39,968 nt of DNA from an uncultured Pseudomonadota bacterium. Lineage in GTDB: Bacteria > Pseudomonadota > Gammaproteobacteria > Steroidobacterales > Steroidobacteraceae. Below are positions 23,091-31,714 of the stretch, in pieces; position 1 is the stretch's first letter, and each line of letters opens with the position of its first letter. Below the pieces are notes generated by a model that searched no databases, had not been told where the DNA came from, and saw nothing but the letters and a program-made list of their open reading frames with translations. The DNA is taken from the NCBI GenBank assembly GCA_902826575.1, contig CADEFJ010000014.1, positions 1 to 39,968 on the forward strand. The letters run 5' to 3'. Both the position numbers and the translations under genes were made by a program.

Positions 23091-26000
23091 ATTTTTCTAT
23101 CGTGTATTCCAGATCCGCGCTCTGCACCGCGCCCGATTCGAGCTTGATCGTCCAGTCGTCGCCCAGCGTGTAGCGCATCTTGATCGTGTTGATCGCCTCG
23201 GTGAGGCTGATGCCGTAGCTGACGAACAGGCGCGGGGTGAGATAACGACCTAGCACCAGCGAGGTTTCGTTGTTGAGCGACGACTCGAGGCTCACGTCCT
23301 CGAGACCGACGATCTCGCCGAGCTGCTGCGCGAGGATGGCGCCGCCCTGTACGGCAAAGGGATTGCTGCTCCGGCCGCCTTCCTGCGCCTGCACGGACTC
23401 GAGCGAGCCGCCGGCAATCAGCAGCGAAAGGATCTGCGACTGCGGAATCTGCGGATCGGAGAACAGCGTGAGACGCGGCGCACGCAGTGTGCCGCGTATG
23501 TTGGCGCCGGCCGTGACGTCCGGAAACTCGCGGCTCGCGCGGATGTCGATGCCGGGATCGCCAAGCGGCCCGTTGTTGAAGATCAGCCGGCCGTGTTCGA
23601 TGTCGAGCCGCCTGCCGAACGCCACATAGCGACCCTCGGCCACATTCAGCTCGCCGGTGCCGCGCGCCACGTCGTTCGCGTCCGTGCGCGCCTCGAGCGC
23701 ACCGGTCAGTCGGCCGGACAGGCCGAAGGTGTCGATGGTGACGCGGTCACCCAGCACGATGTTGACGCGGGTCGTCACGGTGAAGCGCTTCGACGGGTCG
23801 ACCTCCGGCTCGCCGACGATGCGCTCGTCCGCGGACGCGAAGACCGCACCGGTGATATCGGCCGGGTCGAGGCGCGCGTTCGGCACGAGCACGCTGCCGG
23901 TGACATCGATGTGCCGGCCGCTGACGTCGAACACGAGGTCGGGCGAGGCAAAGACGCGTGCCTCGGGCACGTTTGCAATGCGAAGGTTCTCGCCCTTCAT
24001 CGTCAGCTTGCCGAAAGGCAGGCCCTTGCGCCAGGTGAGTGCGCCGCCGGCATTCAGGCTGCCGTCCCCCGCGGTGGCCGAACTCTCGAGCGTCAGCGTG
24101 TTCTCGAGGAAATGCGCGTCCAGCGTTACCGCACGCAGCGGCAGGTTCACCTGGTAGAAATCGAACTGCCCGTCGCGGATCGTGAGCAGGCCCTCGAAGC
24201 GCGGCGCACCGAGCGTGCCGGACAGTTGCAGGTGGGTCGCGAGGCGGCCGGATGAGCGATCGATGGTGCCGACCAGCACGGCAATGAAGCCGAGCGAATC
24301 CGTACGCGCCTCGAGCTCGCCCTGCAGCGGCCAGTCGCGCCATTCGTCACCGCTGCGCGCGATCAGGGCATTGCCCGTGAGGTTGCCGGAGGCGCCGGCG
24401 TCGAGCCTGGCATCGAGGACGATCGAGTCGGCGGTCGCCGATCCGGTGATGACACCAGCGCCGATCACGGTGACGTCCTCGCGATTGTTCGCGAGCCGCC
24501 GCCGTGCCTGCACGTCGAGCAGGTCCGCGCGCAGGCTGCCCTGCCACGGGCCGCTGCCGCGGGCGCCCGCGGCGGCCTCGATGTCGACCGAGCCCTCGTA
24601 GGTCACGCCCGGCGTGAGACCCACCGTGAACGTACTGATCGGCAGCTTCTGCGCGGAAAGCGTCACGGCCCAGTTCCCGGGATCGTGGTTGCCGGTCGCG
24701 CAGAGTTCGGCGATGGCGCCGCGCAGGCAGGTCGTCTCGAGTCGCTGCGAGTCGCGCGAGAGCGTGAGCAGCGAGGGCGCGGCGAGGCGCAGTGCCGCCT
24801 CCTCGCCGTTCACGAGGTCGATGCCCTGGAACCGCAGTTGCCAGGTACCTGCCTGAAAGTTGCCGCTGCCACGCGCGTCGACCACGACCGGCGCGGCACT
24901 CACCGCCATCTGCACGTCGTGCCGGTCGGTCGTGCCCTGCGCGGTGATGGCGAAGGTGTCGATGTGCCGCGCACCCCGCGTGAGCCCCCTGGCCCGCAGG
25001 TCGACGTCGAGCGGTTGGCCGGCGCGGCCGTCGAAGCGCAAGCGGCCCTCGATGCCGTCGATCTGCACGCCGGCGTAGTCGATGGCTGTACCCCGCAGCG
25101 TGGCATCGAGCGCGGGGGAGTCGCGCGATCCGCTCACCGTGCCGCGCGCGGCCAGCCTGCCGGTGGCGCCGGCATCGAGCAGGGCGAGATCGTCCGCGTC
25201 GAAATCGAAACGCAGCGCGTAGGCCTCCGGCGAAATGCCACCCTCGAGTTGCGCATGCGCGGCTCCGAGGCGCATGTCGAAGTCATGGAAGCTCAGCATC
25301 GCGCCACGCCGGATGACGCGCCCGCCGCCGCTGGCGCGACCGCCGCGCACCTGGCCGCCGAGGCGCGTCAAGCGCAGGTCGAGATTGCCCCCGGGAGAGA
25401 AACCTTCGCCGCGCGCGTCGATGTCGAAGCTGACGCGCCCGGGCAGGCGCTCATCGAGCAGGCCGGTGTTCATGCCGGTGATGCGGCCACCGACCTGCCA
25501 GGCTTCCGCGGGCTGCCACTGCACGGCGCCGCGCAGGTCGCCGCGACCCTCGTAGGCGCCGACCCGCAACACGTCGGCATCGAGCCGGTCGCCGGCGAGC
25601 CGGCCTTCGAGCGTGACCTGCATCGGCTCGAGGCCTGCCGCGGTGACGGCGCCGCTCGCGGTGATTGCATAGGGCATCGTGCCCGCCAGGTGATAGTTGC
25701 CCTGGGCGCTGTGCACGGCAGGCTCCGCGGCAGGCAGCGGCCAGCGAAACTCGCGCCATTGGCCAGTCAGGTCGAGGGACGGGCCGGCTTCGTCGATGCG
25801 GATCAGGCCGGCAACTGTCGCCAGCGCGCCCGAGCCCTGGTGGCGAAACTGCGCGTGGCGCACGGCCAGGGTTTTCGCCGCGTACTTGCCGTTGAACTGC
25901 ACGTCGAAATTGCCGGCTTCGAGACCCGCGGGATGCAGCACGCCATCCGCGGCAATGCCATCCGTGGTGACGCCGATCCGCACGCGACCGTCGATCTCGC

Positions 26001-26814
26001 CCAGTACGCCGCCGCCGCCGAAGTCCGCGATGTCGAGCTGGCTGACCTGCGCATTGCCGGTGATCTTCCAGCCGCTCGTGAGAGTCGCGGCAGCGCCGGC
26101 CACCGTGGCGCGAAATGGCGCTTCCACGCTGCCCGTGAACGGCAGTCTGTCGAGGTCGCCCTCACCGGTGACATTCGCGATCCAGCGCGTGTCCTTCGGC
26201 GCGAACCATTCCGCGCGGCCGCTTGCGTCGATCCGCATCGGATCGGCGGCGCGCACCGTGCCGTTGGCCGTGAGGTCCATGCCCTGGAAGCGGGCGGCCG
26301 CGCTGAACACCCGGATCGAGCGGTGGCGCACGACGCCGCTCGCGCGGATGTCGGCAAACTCGTTGCGGGTGCCGTTCGGCGCCACCAGCGTGAGCAGTCC
26401 GGCGCGCGCATCGTCCGTCTCGATGCGCAGCAGCCGCGGCAGGAACTTCGGCGGACCCTTGCGCGGCCGCTTCGGCACCGTCCTGACCTCGATCAGGAGG
26501 TTCCGCGCGCGCACCTCGGGCACGTCGATCTTCTGCCACAGCAGGGGCGCCACCGCGAGCCGCGCGTGGATGTCCTCGGCGACGAGGTGCACGCGCTCAT
26601 GGTCGAGTTCGAAGCGCGACAGCGTGAAGCCACCGGCGATCGTGCCGCTGACCGTGCCGATGTCGAGTGTCACGGGGCCCACCCGATGCGGCACCCGCGC
26701 GACGATCATCGCGAGTCCCTGCGGCGTGAAGGCGATGAAATGGATGAGTGCGAACGGCAGCGCGCACAACACGGCGATCGCGAGCACAAGCAGGATGCTG
26801 ACGGGGCGGGTCAT
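23089..26814 (-). CDS. tamB: Translocation and assembly module inner-membrane protein TamB
   Basis: A 1241-residue AsmA-like bridge protein: one N-terminal membrane helix (PVSILLVLAIAVLCALPFAL, residues 4-23), a very long beta-helical periplasmic body with repeated Gly/Asp-rich strands, and the C-terminal TamB domain (roughly the last 350 residues) ending in LGDDWTIKLESGAVQSADLEYT. With TamA it spans the envelope and is implicated in outer-membrane protein assembly and phospholipid transport. The ATG at 26814 shares one base with the tamA stop. The same frame stays open antisense-free beyond the start into tamA, but that part is out of register with any protein. A palindromic repeat follows the stop. 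Confidence 0.96.
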   Translation of the reverse strand: MTRPVSILLVLAIAVLCALPFALIHFIAFTPQGLAMIVARVPHRVGPVTLDIGTVSGTIAGGFTLSRFELDHERVHLVAEDIHARLAVAPLLWQKIDVPEVRARNLLIEVRTVPKRPRKGPPKFLPRLLRIETDDARAGLLTLVAPNGTRNEFADIRASGVVRHRSIRVFSAAARFQGMDLTANGTVRAADPMRIDASGRAEWFAPKDTRWIANVTGEGDLDRLPFTGSVEAPFRATVAGAAATLTSGWKITGNAQVSQLDIADFGGGGVLGEIDGRVRIGVTTDGIAADGVLHPAGLEAGNFDVQFNGKYAAKTLAVRHAQFRHQGSGALATVAGLIRIDEAGPSLDLTGQWREFRWPLPAAEPAVHSAQGNYHLAGTMPYAITASGAVTAAGLEPMQVTLEGRLAGDRLDADVLRVGAYEGRGDLRGAVQWQPAEAWQVGGRITGMNTGLLDERLPGRVSFDIDARGEGFSPGGNLDLRLTRLGGQVRGGRASGGGRVIRRGAMLSFHDFDMRLGAAHAQLEGGISPEAYALRFDFDADDLALLDAGATGRLAARGTVSGSRDSPALDATLRGTAIDYAGVQIDGIEGRLRFDGRAGQPLDVDLRARGLTRGARHIDTFAITAQGTTDRHDVQMAVSAAPVVVDARGSGNFQAGTWQLRFQGIDLVNGEEAALRLAAPSLLTLSRDSQRLETTCLRGAIAELCATGNHDPGNWAVTLSAQKLPISTFTVGLTPGVTYEGSVDIEAAAGARGSGPWQGSLRADLLDVQARRRLANNREDVTVIGAGVITGSATADSIVLDARLDAGASGNLTGNALIARSGDEWRDWPLQGELEARTDSLGFIAVLVGTIDRSSGRLATHLQLSGTLGAPRFEGLLTIRDGQFDFYQVNLPLRAVTLDAHFLENTLTLESSATAGDGSLNAGGALTWRKGLPFGKLTMKGENLRIANVPEARVFASPDLVFDVSGRHIDVTGSVLVPNARLDPADITGAVFASADERIVGEPEVDPSKRFTVTTRVNIVLGDRVTIDTFGLSGRLTGALEARTDANDVARGTGELNVAEGRYVAFGRRLDIEHGRLIFNNGPLGDPGIDIRASREFPDVTAGANIRGTLRAPRLTLFSDPQIPQSQILSLLIAGGSLESVQAQEGGRSSNPFAVQGGAILAQQLGEIVGLEDVSLESSLNNETSLVLGRYLTPRLFVSYGISLTEAINTIKMRYTLGDDWTIKLESGAVQSADLEYTIEK

Positions 26815-28571
26815 CAGAGCTTCGGCGAGAAGTTGACGTGCAGTCGCGGCGTCGCGCCAGGTTCCGATAGCGCCTGCGCGACATCGAAGCCCACCGTCGC
26901 GATCGGCAGGCGGAAGCGCAGGCCGATGCCCGCCGAATACTCGAGGCCGTCGCCGAAGCTGTTGAAGGCATTGCCCGCGTCGACGAACACGGCGAGACCG
27001 AGGTTGCGCGGCAGGTCGCGAATCACCTCGAGCGTGCCGGCAACCATGTGTTTGCCGCCGGTCTTCTCGCCGTTCTCGTCGACGGGCGACAGGTCGTTGA
27101 AGCCGAAGCCGCGCACGCTGCGGTCGCCGCCGGCAAAGAAGCGCTCCGAACCCGGGACGCCGTCGAAGTTCTGCGCCCATGTGGTACCGAACTCCGCGCG
27201 CAGCAGCAGATGCCACCTTGATGCGATCGGGAACACGTGCTCGGTGGCTGCGAGCAACTGCAGGTAGTCGGAATCGGCGCCGAGGGCGGTATGTGAGCCG
27301 CGCAACTCGGCATAGAGCTGCCGCCCGAACAGCGGCTCGCCCAGGTAGCCCTTGGGCACCGAGGCGATGCTGATGCCGGGGATGAAAAGCAGCGAATCGA
27401 CACGCGACGTGGCGTCCTCGGTGATCGCATGCACGAGGCGGGTGTAGTAGACGCGCTGCCAGCGATGCGGCACACGTGTGATGCCGGCACGTGCCTCGGT
27501 GTTGTAGGTGTCGAGGTCGGCGCGAACCTGGTGTTCCCAGGTGCCTTCGAGCTCGAATTTCTCGAGCGCAGGATCTCCGATCGGCCAGATATAGCGACCG
27601 GATATCTTCTGCGAGACTTCCGCGAGCTTCAGTTCGGCGCGGAAGCGATGCCCGAGCGTATTGACGATGCGGTTGTCCCAGCTGATCGTGCCGCGCACTT
27701 CGGTGTCGGTGCCGTAACCGACGCCGAGTGTCCAGCGCGATTGCCGGTTCGGGGTCGCGGCGATGCGGATCGGCACCGTGAGCGTGGCGGGGTCGCGATC
27801 CAGCGGCCGCACTTCGACCGTGGCGAAGTAGGCGCTGTCGTCGAGCGCAAACTGCGTGCGCAGCAACTCGGTGGCGTCGAACGGCTGGCCCTCCTCGTAG
27901 CGCAGGAAGCGGCGCATCAGTTCGGGGCGGATGACTTCCTGCGCGATCTCGGTCGGACCGAACCGGTAGCGCTCGCCGGTCTCGAACACGATGTGCGCGC
28001 TCGCGGTGCGGTTCGCCGGATCGACCAGCAGTTCGTGGCGCAGCAGGCGCCCGTCGAGATAGCCGTAGGCTGCCGCGCTGCGCTGCAGGTCGCTCTTCAC
28101 CTGCTCGTACTCGCCGTGATGCAGCTGCGCCCCTTGCCGCAGCGGCATGCCCGCGAGCAGGTTGGTGAACACCGGATCGTTGGCACGCGGCCCGGTGACC
28201 TGCACATCGACGGTGGTGAGGATCACCGGCGGCCCGGGCACGATGTGGATTTCGATGCGCCAGTCCTGGCCGTTGGGCCGCGCCTCCACGCTCGAGCGGA
28301 CCGTCGGCTCGTAATAGCCGAACGGGCGCAGCGCCGCGCGCACTTCGCGCTCGGCGCGCTCGTGCAGGCGATCGATCGTGTCCTCGCGCAGCCGGTCGCG
28401 ATCCTTGTAGCGCTCGAGGGACAGGAGCGCGAGCACGTTGCGGCGCACGGGACCCTCGACGCCGTCGACCACGATGTCGATGTCGGCCTGTGCCGATGTC
28501 GCGGCGAGCGCGCACAGCACGAGCAGGCATCGCGCCGTGGCCGACCGGGTGTCGCGCTGGGTTCCTGGCAT
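26814..28571 (-). CDS. tamA: Translocation and assembly module outer-membrane protein TamA
   Basis: A BamA/Omp85-family protein (585 residues). A signal peptide (CLLVLCALAATSAQA, residues 15-29) is followed by about three POTRA domains (residues ~30-260) and a 16-strand barrel with the lid-lock motif SVRGFGF in the L6 loop (FFAGGDRSVRGFGFNDLSP). The final strand ends LHVNFSPKL rather than in an aromatic residue. It partners TamB, whose gene follows immediately. The gene lies 34 bp after the NRDE gene, so the pair may be read as part of the nudC-DUF4126-NRDE-tamAB transcript. No strong Shine-Dalgarno sequence is visible. Confidence 0.95.
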   Translation of the reverse strand: MPGTQRDTRSATARCLLVLCALAATSAQADIDIVVDGVEGPVRRNVLALLSLERYKDRDRLREDTIDRLHERAEREVRAALRPFGYYEPTVRSSVEARPNGQDWRIEIHIVPGPPVILTTVDVQVTGPRANDPVFTNLLAGMPLRQGAQLHHGEYEQVKSDLQRSAAAYGYLDGRLLRHELLVDPANRTASAHIVFETGERYRFGPTEIAQEVIRPELMRRFLRYEEGQPFDATELLRTQFALDDSAYFATVEVRPLDRDPATLTVPIRIAATPNRQSRWTLGVGYGTDTEVRGTISWDNRIVNTLGHRFRAELKLAEVSQKISGRYIWPIGDPALEKFELEGTWEHQVRADLDTYNTEARAGITRVPHRWQRVYYTRLVHAITEDATSRVDSLLFIPGISIASVPKGYLGEPLFGRQLYAELRGSHTALGADSDYLQLLAATEHVFPIASRWHLLLRAEFGTTWAQNFDGVPGSERFFAGGDRSVRGFGFNDLSPVDENGEKTGGKHMVAGTLEVIRDLPRNLGLAVFVDAGNAFNSFGDGLEYSAGIGLRFRLPIATVGFDVAQALSEPGATPRLHVNFSPKL

Positions 28572-28605
28572 CTCGCCCGTGCGAAAGTGAGTTAGCGGAG
28601 TTTAA

Positions 28606-29409
28606 TCAGAGTTGCGCGGGCGCGGGCGGGTTCCCTGCGGGCCATTCGCCCGGGCCCAGCCGGTACGACGCCGTGGCGGCGAGTCTGCCGTTCACATCGT
28701 AAGACTGCTCTTCGAGCTGCAGGCTGTCGTCATGGCCCAGCGCCAGCACGGTCGAGCAGCGTGTGCCGTACTCGCCATGGGCCACGAACGGGGCCGAGAG
28801 CGCCCGCTCCCATTCCGGCGTGAGCCCGCTATCGGGCAGATCGCCGTCGCTGGCAGGCGCGCGATCGGCCAGCAGCGTGAACAAGGCGCGCGGATCCGCG
28901 GCGCGGCCGGCGAGCCAGCGTTCGAGCCCCTGGCGCACGCGCAGCACCTTCGGCCACGGCGTGTCGAGGTAGTGGTTGGCGAGTCCGTAGACGCCGCTCG
29001 CAAGCGCGCGCGCGAAGGGCTCGGCGCGGTTCGAGAGGTAGTGCAGCGAGTCGCGATCGGCGAGCAACAGGTTGAAGCCCGCGTAGCGGGCCGCAGTGTC
29101 GCGCAGTCGCGTCGCGTGGTCCGCGACGCAACGGGTGTCGGTGAGCCATGCGGGAATCAGGCCGCCGCGCGACGGCGCCCCTGCCGGACGACGCACCATC
29201 TCGCGGAAGTTCGTCACGACACCGAAGCGGCGCTCGCGATCGACACCGAACCAGGTCCCGCCCGCCTCGAGATCGCGGCCGGCAAGGATCGGCGCCTCGT
29301 TCCACGGAGCGAGCGCCGCAGCGGGGCGGCTGTGGTACTCGTCGCGGTTGGCGGCGACGATGAGCCGATAGCGCGGATGCGCGTGCCACGCGAGCACCAG
29401 CAGGCACAT
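28606..29409 (-). CDS. NRDE (TANGO2-like) family protein
   Basis: A 267-residue protein of the NRDE family, named for the conserved Asn-Arg-Asp-Glu seen here as VAANRDEYHSRPAAAL near residues 20-35. The family has an Ntn-hydrolase-like fold with Cys2 exposed after Met removal (MCLLVLAWH), followed by GGTWFGV and NFREM. The eukaryotic homologue TANGO2 is linked to lipid and heme homeostasis; the bacterial role is unsettled. The ATG at 29409 is the one that places Cys at position 2; upstream residues in the frame are unrelated. It lies 10 bp after the DUF4126 gene. Confidence 0.92.
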   Translation of the reverse strand: MCLLVLAWHAHPRYRLIVAANRDEYHSRPAAALAPWNEAPILAGRDLEAGGTWFGVDRERRFGVVTNFREMVRRPAGAPSRGGLIPAWLTDTRCVADHATRLRDTAARYAGFNLLLADRDSLHYLSNRAEPFARALASGVYGLANHYLDTPWPKVLRVRQGLERWLAGRAADPRALFTLLADRAPASDGDLPDSGLTPEWERALSAPFVAHGEYGTRCSTVLALGHDDSLQLEEQSYDVNGRLAATASYRLGPGEWPAGNPPAPAQL

Positions 29410-29419
29410 GCCGGCCGCC

Positions 29420-29995
29420 TCAGCGCGCCGGGCGCAGCAGCCGGCGCAGGAGCCGCACTGCGAGCCAGACGACGAGCACGACCAGCGCAACGGCGATCAC
29501 CGGTGCGGCAATCGCGAGCACGGTGAGCAGGATCGAGCCGCCGAGCTCACCGGTCGCCACCGCGCTGTTGCCGAGGCCGCCGGTCATGGCGGTGGACTTC
29601 GCACGGATCAGCGCCGTGACGCCTTGGGTGAGTCCGGCGACGCCGCCACCGGCGATGATCGCCGTGGTCCACTTCACGAGCGGCGGCAGGTCGGCCATGA
29701 CCGCCGCCGCCACGACCGCGCCGGCGACGACCGCCGTGGGCGTGGCGATGGCATCGAGCAGGTTGTCGACGCCCGGTATGTAGTACGCGAACAGCTCGAG
29801 CACCGTGGCGACGCCGAGCATCACGAGTGCCGGCGTGGTGGCGAGCCACGCGAACGACGGCGCGAGATCGACATGTCCGGTGGCGCCGGCGATCCCCGTG
29901 ATCAGCAGCGGCAGGAACACTCGCAGGCCCACGGCCGCGGCAAGGCCGATGCCGAGCGCGACCGAGAGCAGGGCATGCGCCGTCGTGATTTCCAT
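29420..29995 (-). CDS. DUF4126 family membrane protein
   Basis: A 191-residue hydrophobic protein with about five membrane segments: an N-terminal VALGIGLAAAVGLRVFLPLL block, TPALVMLGVATVLELFAYYI, a Gly/Ala-rich AVVAGAVVAAAVM helix, GGGVAGLTQGVTALIRAKST, and a C-terminal helix ending in a basic tail (RLLRRLLRPAR). The conserved ELFAYYIPGVDNLLD and AKSTAMTGGLGN motifs match DUF4126, a family of unknown function. The ATG at 29995 overlaps the nudC stop by one base (TGATG), so it is coupled to nudC. No function is assigned. Confidence 0.88.
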   Translation of the reverse strand: MEITTAHALLSVALGIGLAAAVGLRVFLPLLITGIAGATGHVDLAPSFAWLATTPALVMLGVATVLELFAYYIPGVDNLLDAIATPTAVVAGAVVAAAVMADLPPLVKWTTAIIAGGGVAGLTQGVTALIRAKSTAMTGGLGNSAVATGELGGSILLTVLAIAAPVIAVALVVLVVWLAVRLLRRLLRPAR

Positions 29996-30921
29996 CAGCC
30001 GATCTGCGCGAGCGGCGTGTGCCAGCCTGCGTCGAACCAGGTCTCGAGCAATCGCCAGGAAATCGAGGTGCGTGGCGAGAGCAACGGGTAACCCGCGGCT
30101 ATTTCCGAGCGCGAGAACCAGCGCGCGTCCTCGAGTTCGCCGTCGCGGCGCACGATCTCGCTGCTCGCGGCGCGGGCGTGAAAGCCGAGCATCAGCGAGG
30201 AGGGGAACGGCCAGGGCTGCGACGACTGGTAATTCACCTCGTCCACCTCTATGCCGGTTTCCTCCTGCACCTCGCGCGCGACGGCGTCCTCGATGCTCTC
30301 GCCGGGCTCGACGAAGCCGGCGATGGTCGAGTAACGATCCTTCGGCCAGCTTGCCTGGCGGCCGAGCAGCGCGCGCTCGCCGTCGGTCACCAGCACGATG
30401 ACCGCTGGATCGATGCGCGGGAACAGTTGCTGGCCGCAATCCGGATTCGAGCAACCGAGCACGTGGCCGGCGCGCAGCGGTACGGTGGGCGCGCCGCAGG
30501 CACCGCAGAAGCGGTGGCGGGCGCGCCAGATCGACAGTGCGCGCGCGTAGGCGAGCAGCGCCGCCTCGCGCTCGGGCAGCGTGGCCGACAGCGGACGCAG
30601 TTCCTCGAACCGGGCACCGGAGGGCGCGATGTCCTCGTCGGCGTCGTCCTCGACCAGCACGCAGCGCGCGCCCTCGAACCAGCCGAGCAGCACGGTCTGG
30701 CGCTCCTGGACAAGGGCAATGCGCGGGTGATCGCCGCCAAGGAAGACGACATGGGGCGCCGGCTCGTGCACCACCAGGTGTGCCGTGCCACGCGCGACCA
30801 GGTAACGGGTGGTGGCATCGCGCCGCGCGCTCTCGAGCCACCCGGCGTCCTCGCGCTCCCACGCGTTGCGGTCGAGATAGGGGCCGGCGAAATGATTGAA
30901 GTGCTTGCGCTGCTGGTGCAT
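29995..30921 (-). CDS. nudC: NAD(+) diphosphatase / RNA-deNADding enzyme NudC
   Basis: A Nudix hydrolase cleaving NADH/NAD+ and removing NAD caps from RNA. The zinc ribbon CGACG...CSNPDCG lies mid-protein, followed by the Nudix box GFVEPGESIEDAVAREVQEE and the NudC signature SQPWPFPSSLM. The N-terminal ~120 residues form the NudC-specific domain. Two ATGs are possible, 30948 and 30921. A perfect TATAAT (30947-30952) overlaps the first, which places +1 near 30941, so the second (308 residues, MHQQRKHFNHF) is chosen. It heads a run of closely spaced minus-strand genes through tamB. Confidence 0.92.
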   Translation of the reverse strand: MHQQRKHFNHFAGPYLDRNAWEREDAGWLESARRDATTRYLVARGTAHLVVHEPAPHVVFLGGDHPRIALVQERQTVLLGWFEGARCVLVEDDADEDIAPSGARFEELRPLSATLPEREAALLAYARALSIWRARHRFCGACGAPTVPLRAGHVLGCSNPDCGQQLFPRIDPAVIVLVTDGERALLGRQASWPKDRYSTIAGFVEPGESIEDAVAREVQEETGIEVDEVNYQSSQPWPFPSSLMLGFHARAASSEIVRRDGELEDARWFSRSEIAAGYPLLSPRTSISWRLLETWFDAGWHTPLAQIG

Positions 30922-30946
30922 GGGGCCCGTCCCGGGGCTACGGGCC

Positions 30947-30952
30947 ATTATA
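30947..30952 (-). promoter_or_regulatory. Perfect -10 hexamer (TATAAT) before nudC
   Basis: On the minus strand TATAAT ends within the ATG at 30948. No convincing -35 is seen at 16-18 bp. The predicted +1 near 30941 leaves a 20-nt leader to the ATG at 30921 and argues against translation from 30948. Confidence 0.5.
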
Positions 30953-30963
30953 GAGGTGTGCGC

Positions 30964-31602
30964 TCAGCCCGTATCGGGCGGCCCGAGCCGGGCGGGCACC
31001 GGGGTGCCGCGTGCGCCCGCCGGCGGCGCGCGCCGACCGTCAATGCGCAGCGCGGCCAGCGGCGCCGCCGACTCGGCGCATACGGCACATACGGTGATGC
31101 GCAGCGTATAGCGGTCGGCGAGCGCGAGTGCCCCGCAACAGCTGCAGTGGCGCAGCGCGAGTTCATCGCCACGGGTCAGCGCGATCGCGAGGAACGCCGC
31201 GTGCTCGAACGAGATCTGCGGCTTCCGCACCAGTGCGAGGTAGGTCTCGTATGCGACGCACAGCAACTCGCCCTGCGTGACCGACAGGGCGCGCGGATCG
31301 AGACGCGCGCCCTGCGCGACGATGCCGACCATGCAATACAGGCCGGCCAGCACGGCCGCTTCCTGCTGCACGCGCGGCGTGCGCAGGAAGTAGCTGCAGC
31401 GCTGCGGCGACTTGCCGCGACGGCGCGCGACAGTCTCGCCGGGGTGCTCGGCAATGTAGGTGCGATAGAGCTTTCGAACCCGGTCTTCGGTAAGCCCGGT
31501 CCAGGCGCGGATCGTGTGCGTGCGCGCCTCGTGTCCTATCAGGCGCAGCGCGAGATCGAAACGCAGGCGATCGCGGCTGTAGCGGTCATCGGAGATACGC
31601 AT
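30964..31602 (-). CDS. FlhC-like transcriptional regulator
   Basis: A 212-residue protein with the layout of FlhC, the zinc-containing half of the FlhD4C2 flagellar master regulator. The N-terminal region (residues ~8-50: LRFDLALRLIGHEARTHTIR, then GLTEDRVRKLYRTY) matches FlhC's helical/HTH-like part. Four cysteines lie in RHCSCCGALAL (Cys153, Cys156) and VCAVCAE (Cys172, Cys175), the same C-x2-C...C-x2-C arrangement as the FlhC zinc site. A Pro/Arg-rich tail follows. The ATG at 31602 has GGGAG nine bases upstream. No flagellar genes are in the window; the divergent neighbour looks FlhD-like, so the two may form a dedicated heteromeric regulator with other targets. Confidence 0.78.
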   Translation of the reverse strand: MRISDDRYSRDRLRFDLALRLIGHEARTHTIRAWTGLTEDRVRKLYRTYIAEHPGETVARRRGKSPQRCSYFLRTPRVQQEAAVLAGLYCMVGIVAQGARLDPRALSVTQGELLCVAYETYLALVRKPQISFEHAAFLAIALTRGDELALRHCSCCGALALADRYTLRITVCAVCAESAAPLAALRIDGRRAPPAGARGTPVPARLGPPDTG

Positions 31603-31625
31603 GGCAGTTCGCTCCCTGAAAAGTG

Positions 31626-31655
31626 CCAAACCAGATTTGGTTGAAATATCCCAAA
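31626..31655. promoter_or_regulatory. Alternating inverted repeats in the divergent flhC-like/flhD-like promoter region
   Basis: CCAAA (31626-31630), TTTGG (31636-31640) and CCAAA (31651-31655) alternate, giving a perfect 5-5-5 dyad and an overlapping 5-10-5 dyad in an unusually AT-rich stretch between two divergent regulators. Such layouts are typical of operators; which protein binds is unknown, autoregulation by the neighbours being the simplest guess. Confidence 0.45.
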
Positions 31656-31714
31656 TTTAGGTGTGGTCGGGAAGCCCTGATTGCGCGCAATATCGGGCCC
31701 GAATGGAGGGAATC

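Noticed and set aside
24685-27267. An 860-codon open frame on the plus strand opposite tamB
   Set aside because: High GC content leaves long antisense frames open. Its translation is Arg/Ala/Gly-rich with no motifs, while the minus strand encodes a clear TamB.
26815-28530. tamB start far upstream, as the frame stays open to 28530
   Set aside because: That part is an alternative frame of tamA with Arg/Ala-rich nonsense; the ATG at 26814 gives the expected N-terminal membrane helix and a one-base overlap with the tamA stop.
30948-30948. nudC start at the ATG overlapping TATAAT
   Set aside because: A perfect -10 hexamer covers this ATG, so transcripts from it would begin downstream; the ATG at 30921 is preferred, though the longer start is not excluded if another promoter is used.
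31602-31625. Sigma-54 promoter (TTGGCAC) before the FlhC-like gene
   Set aside because: The GG and GC elements are not at the required 10-bp spacing.
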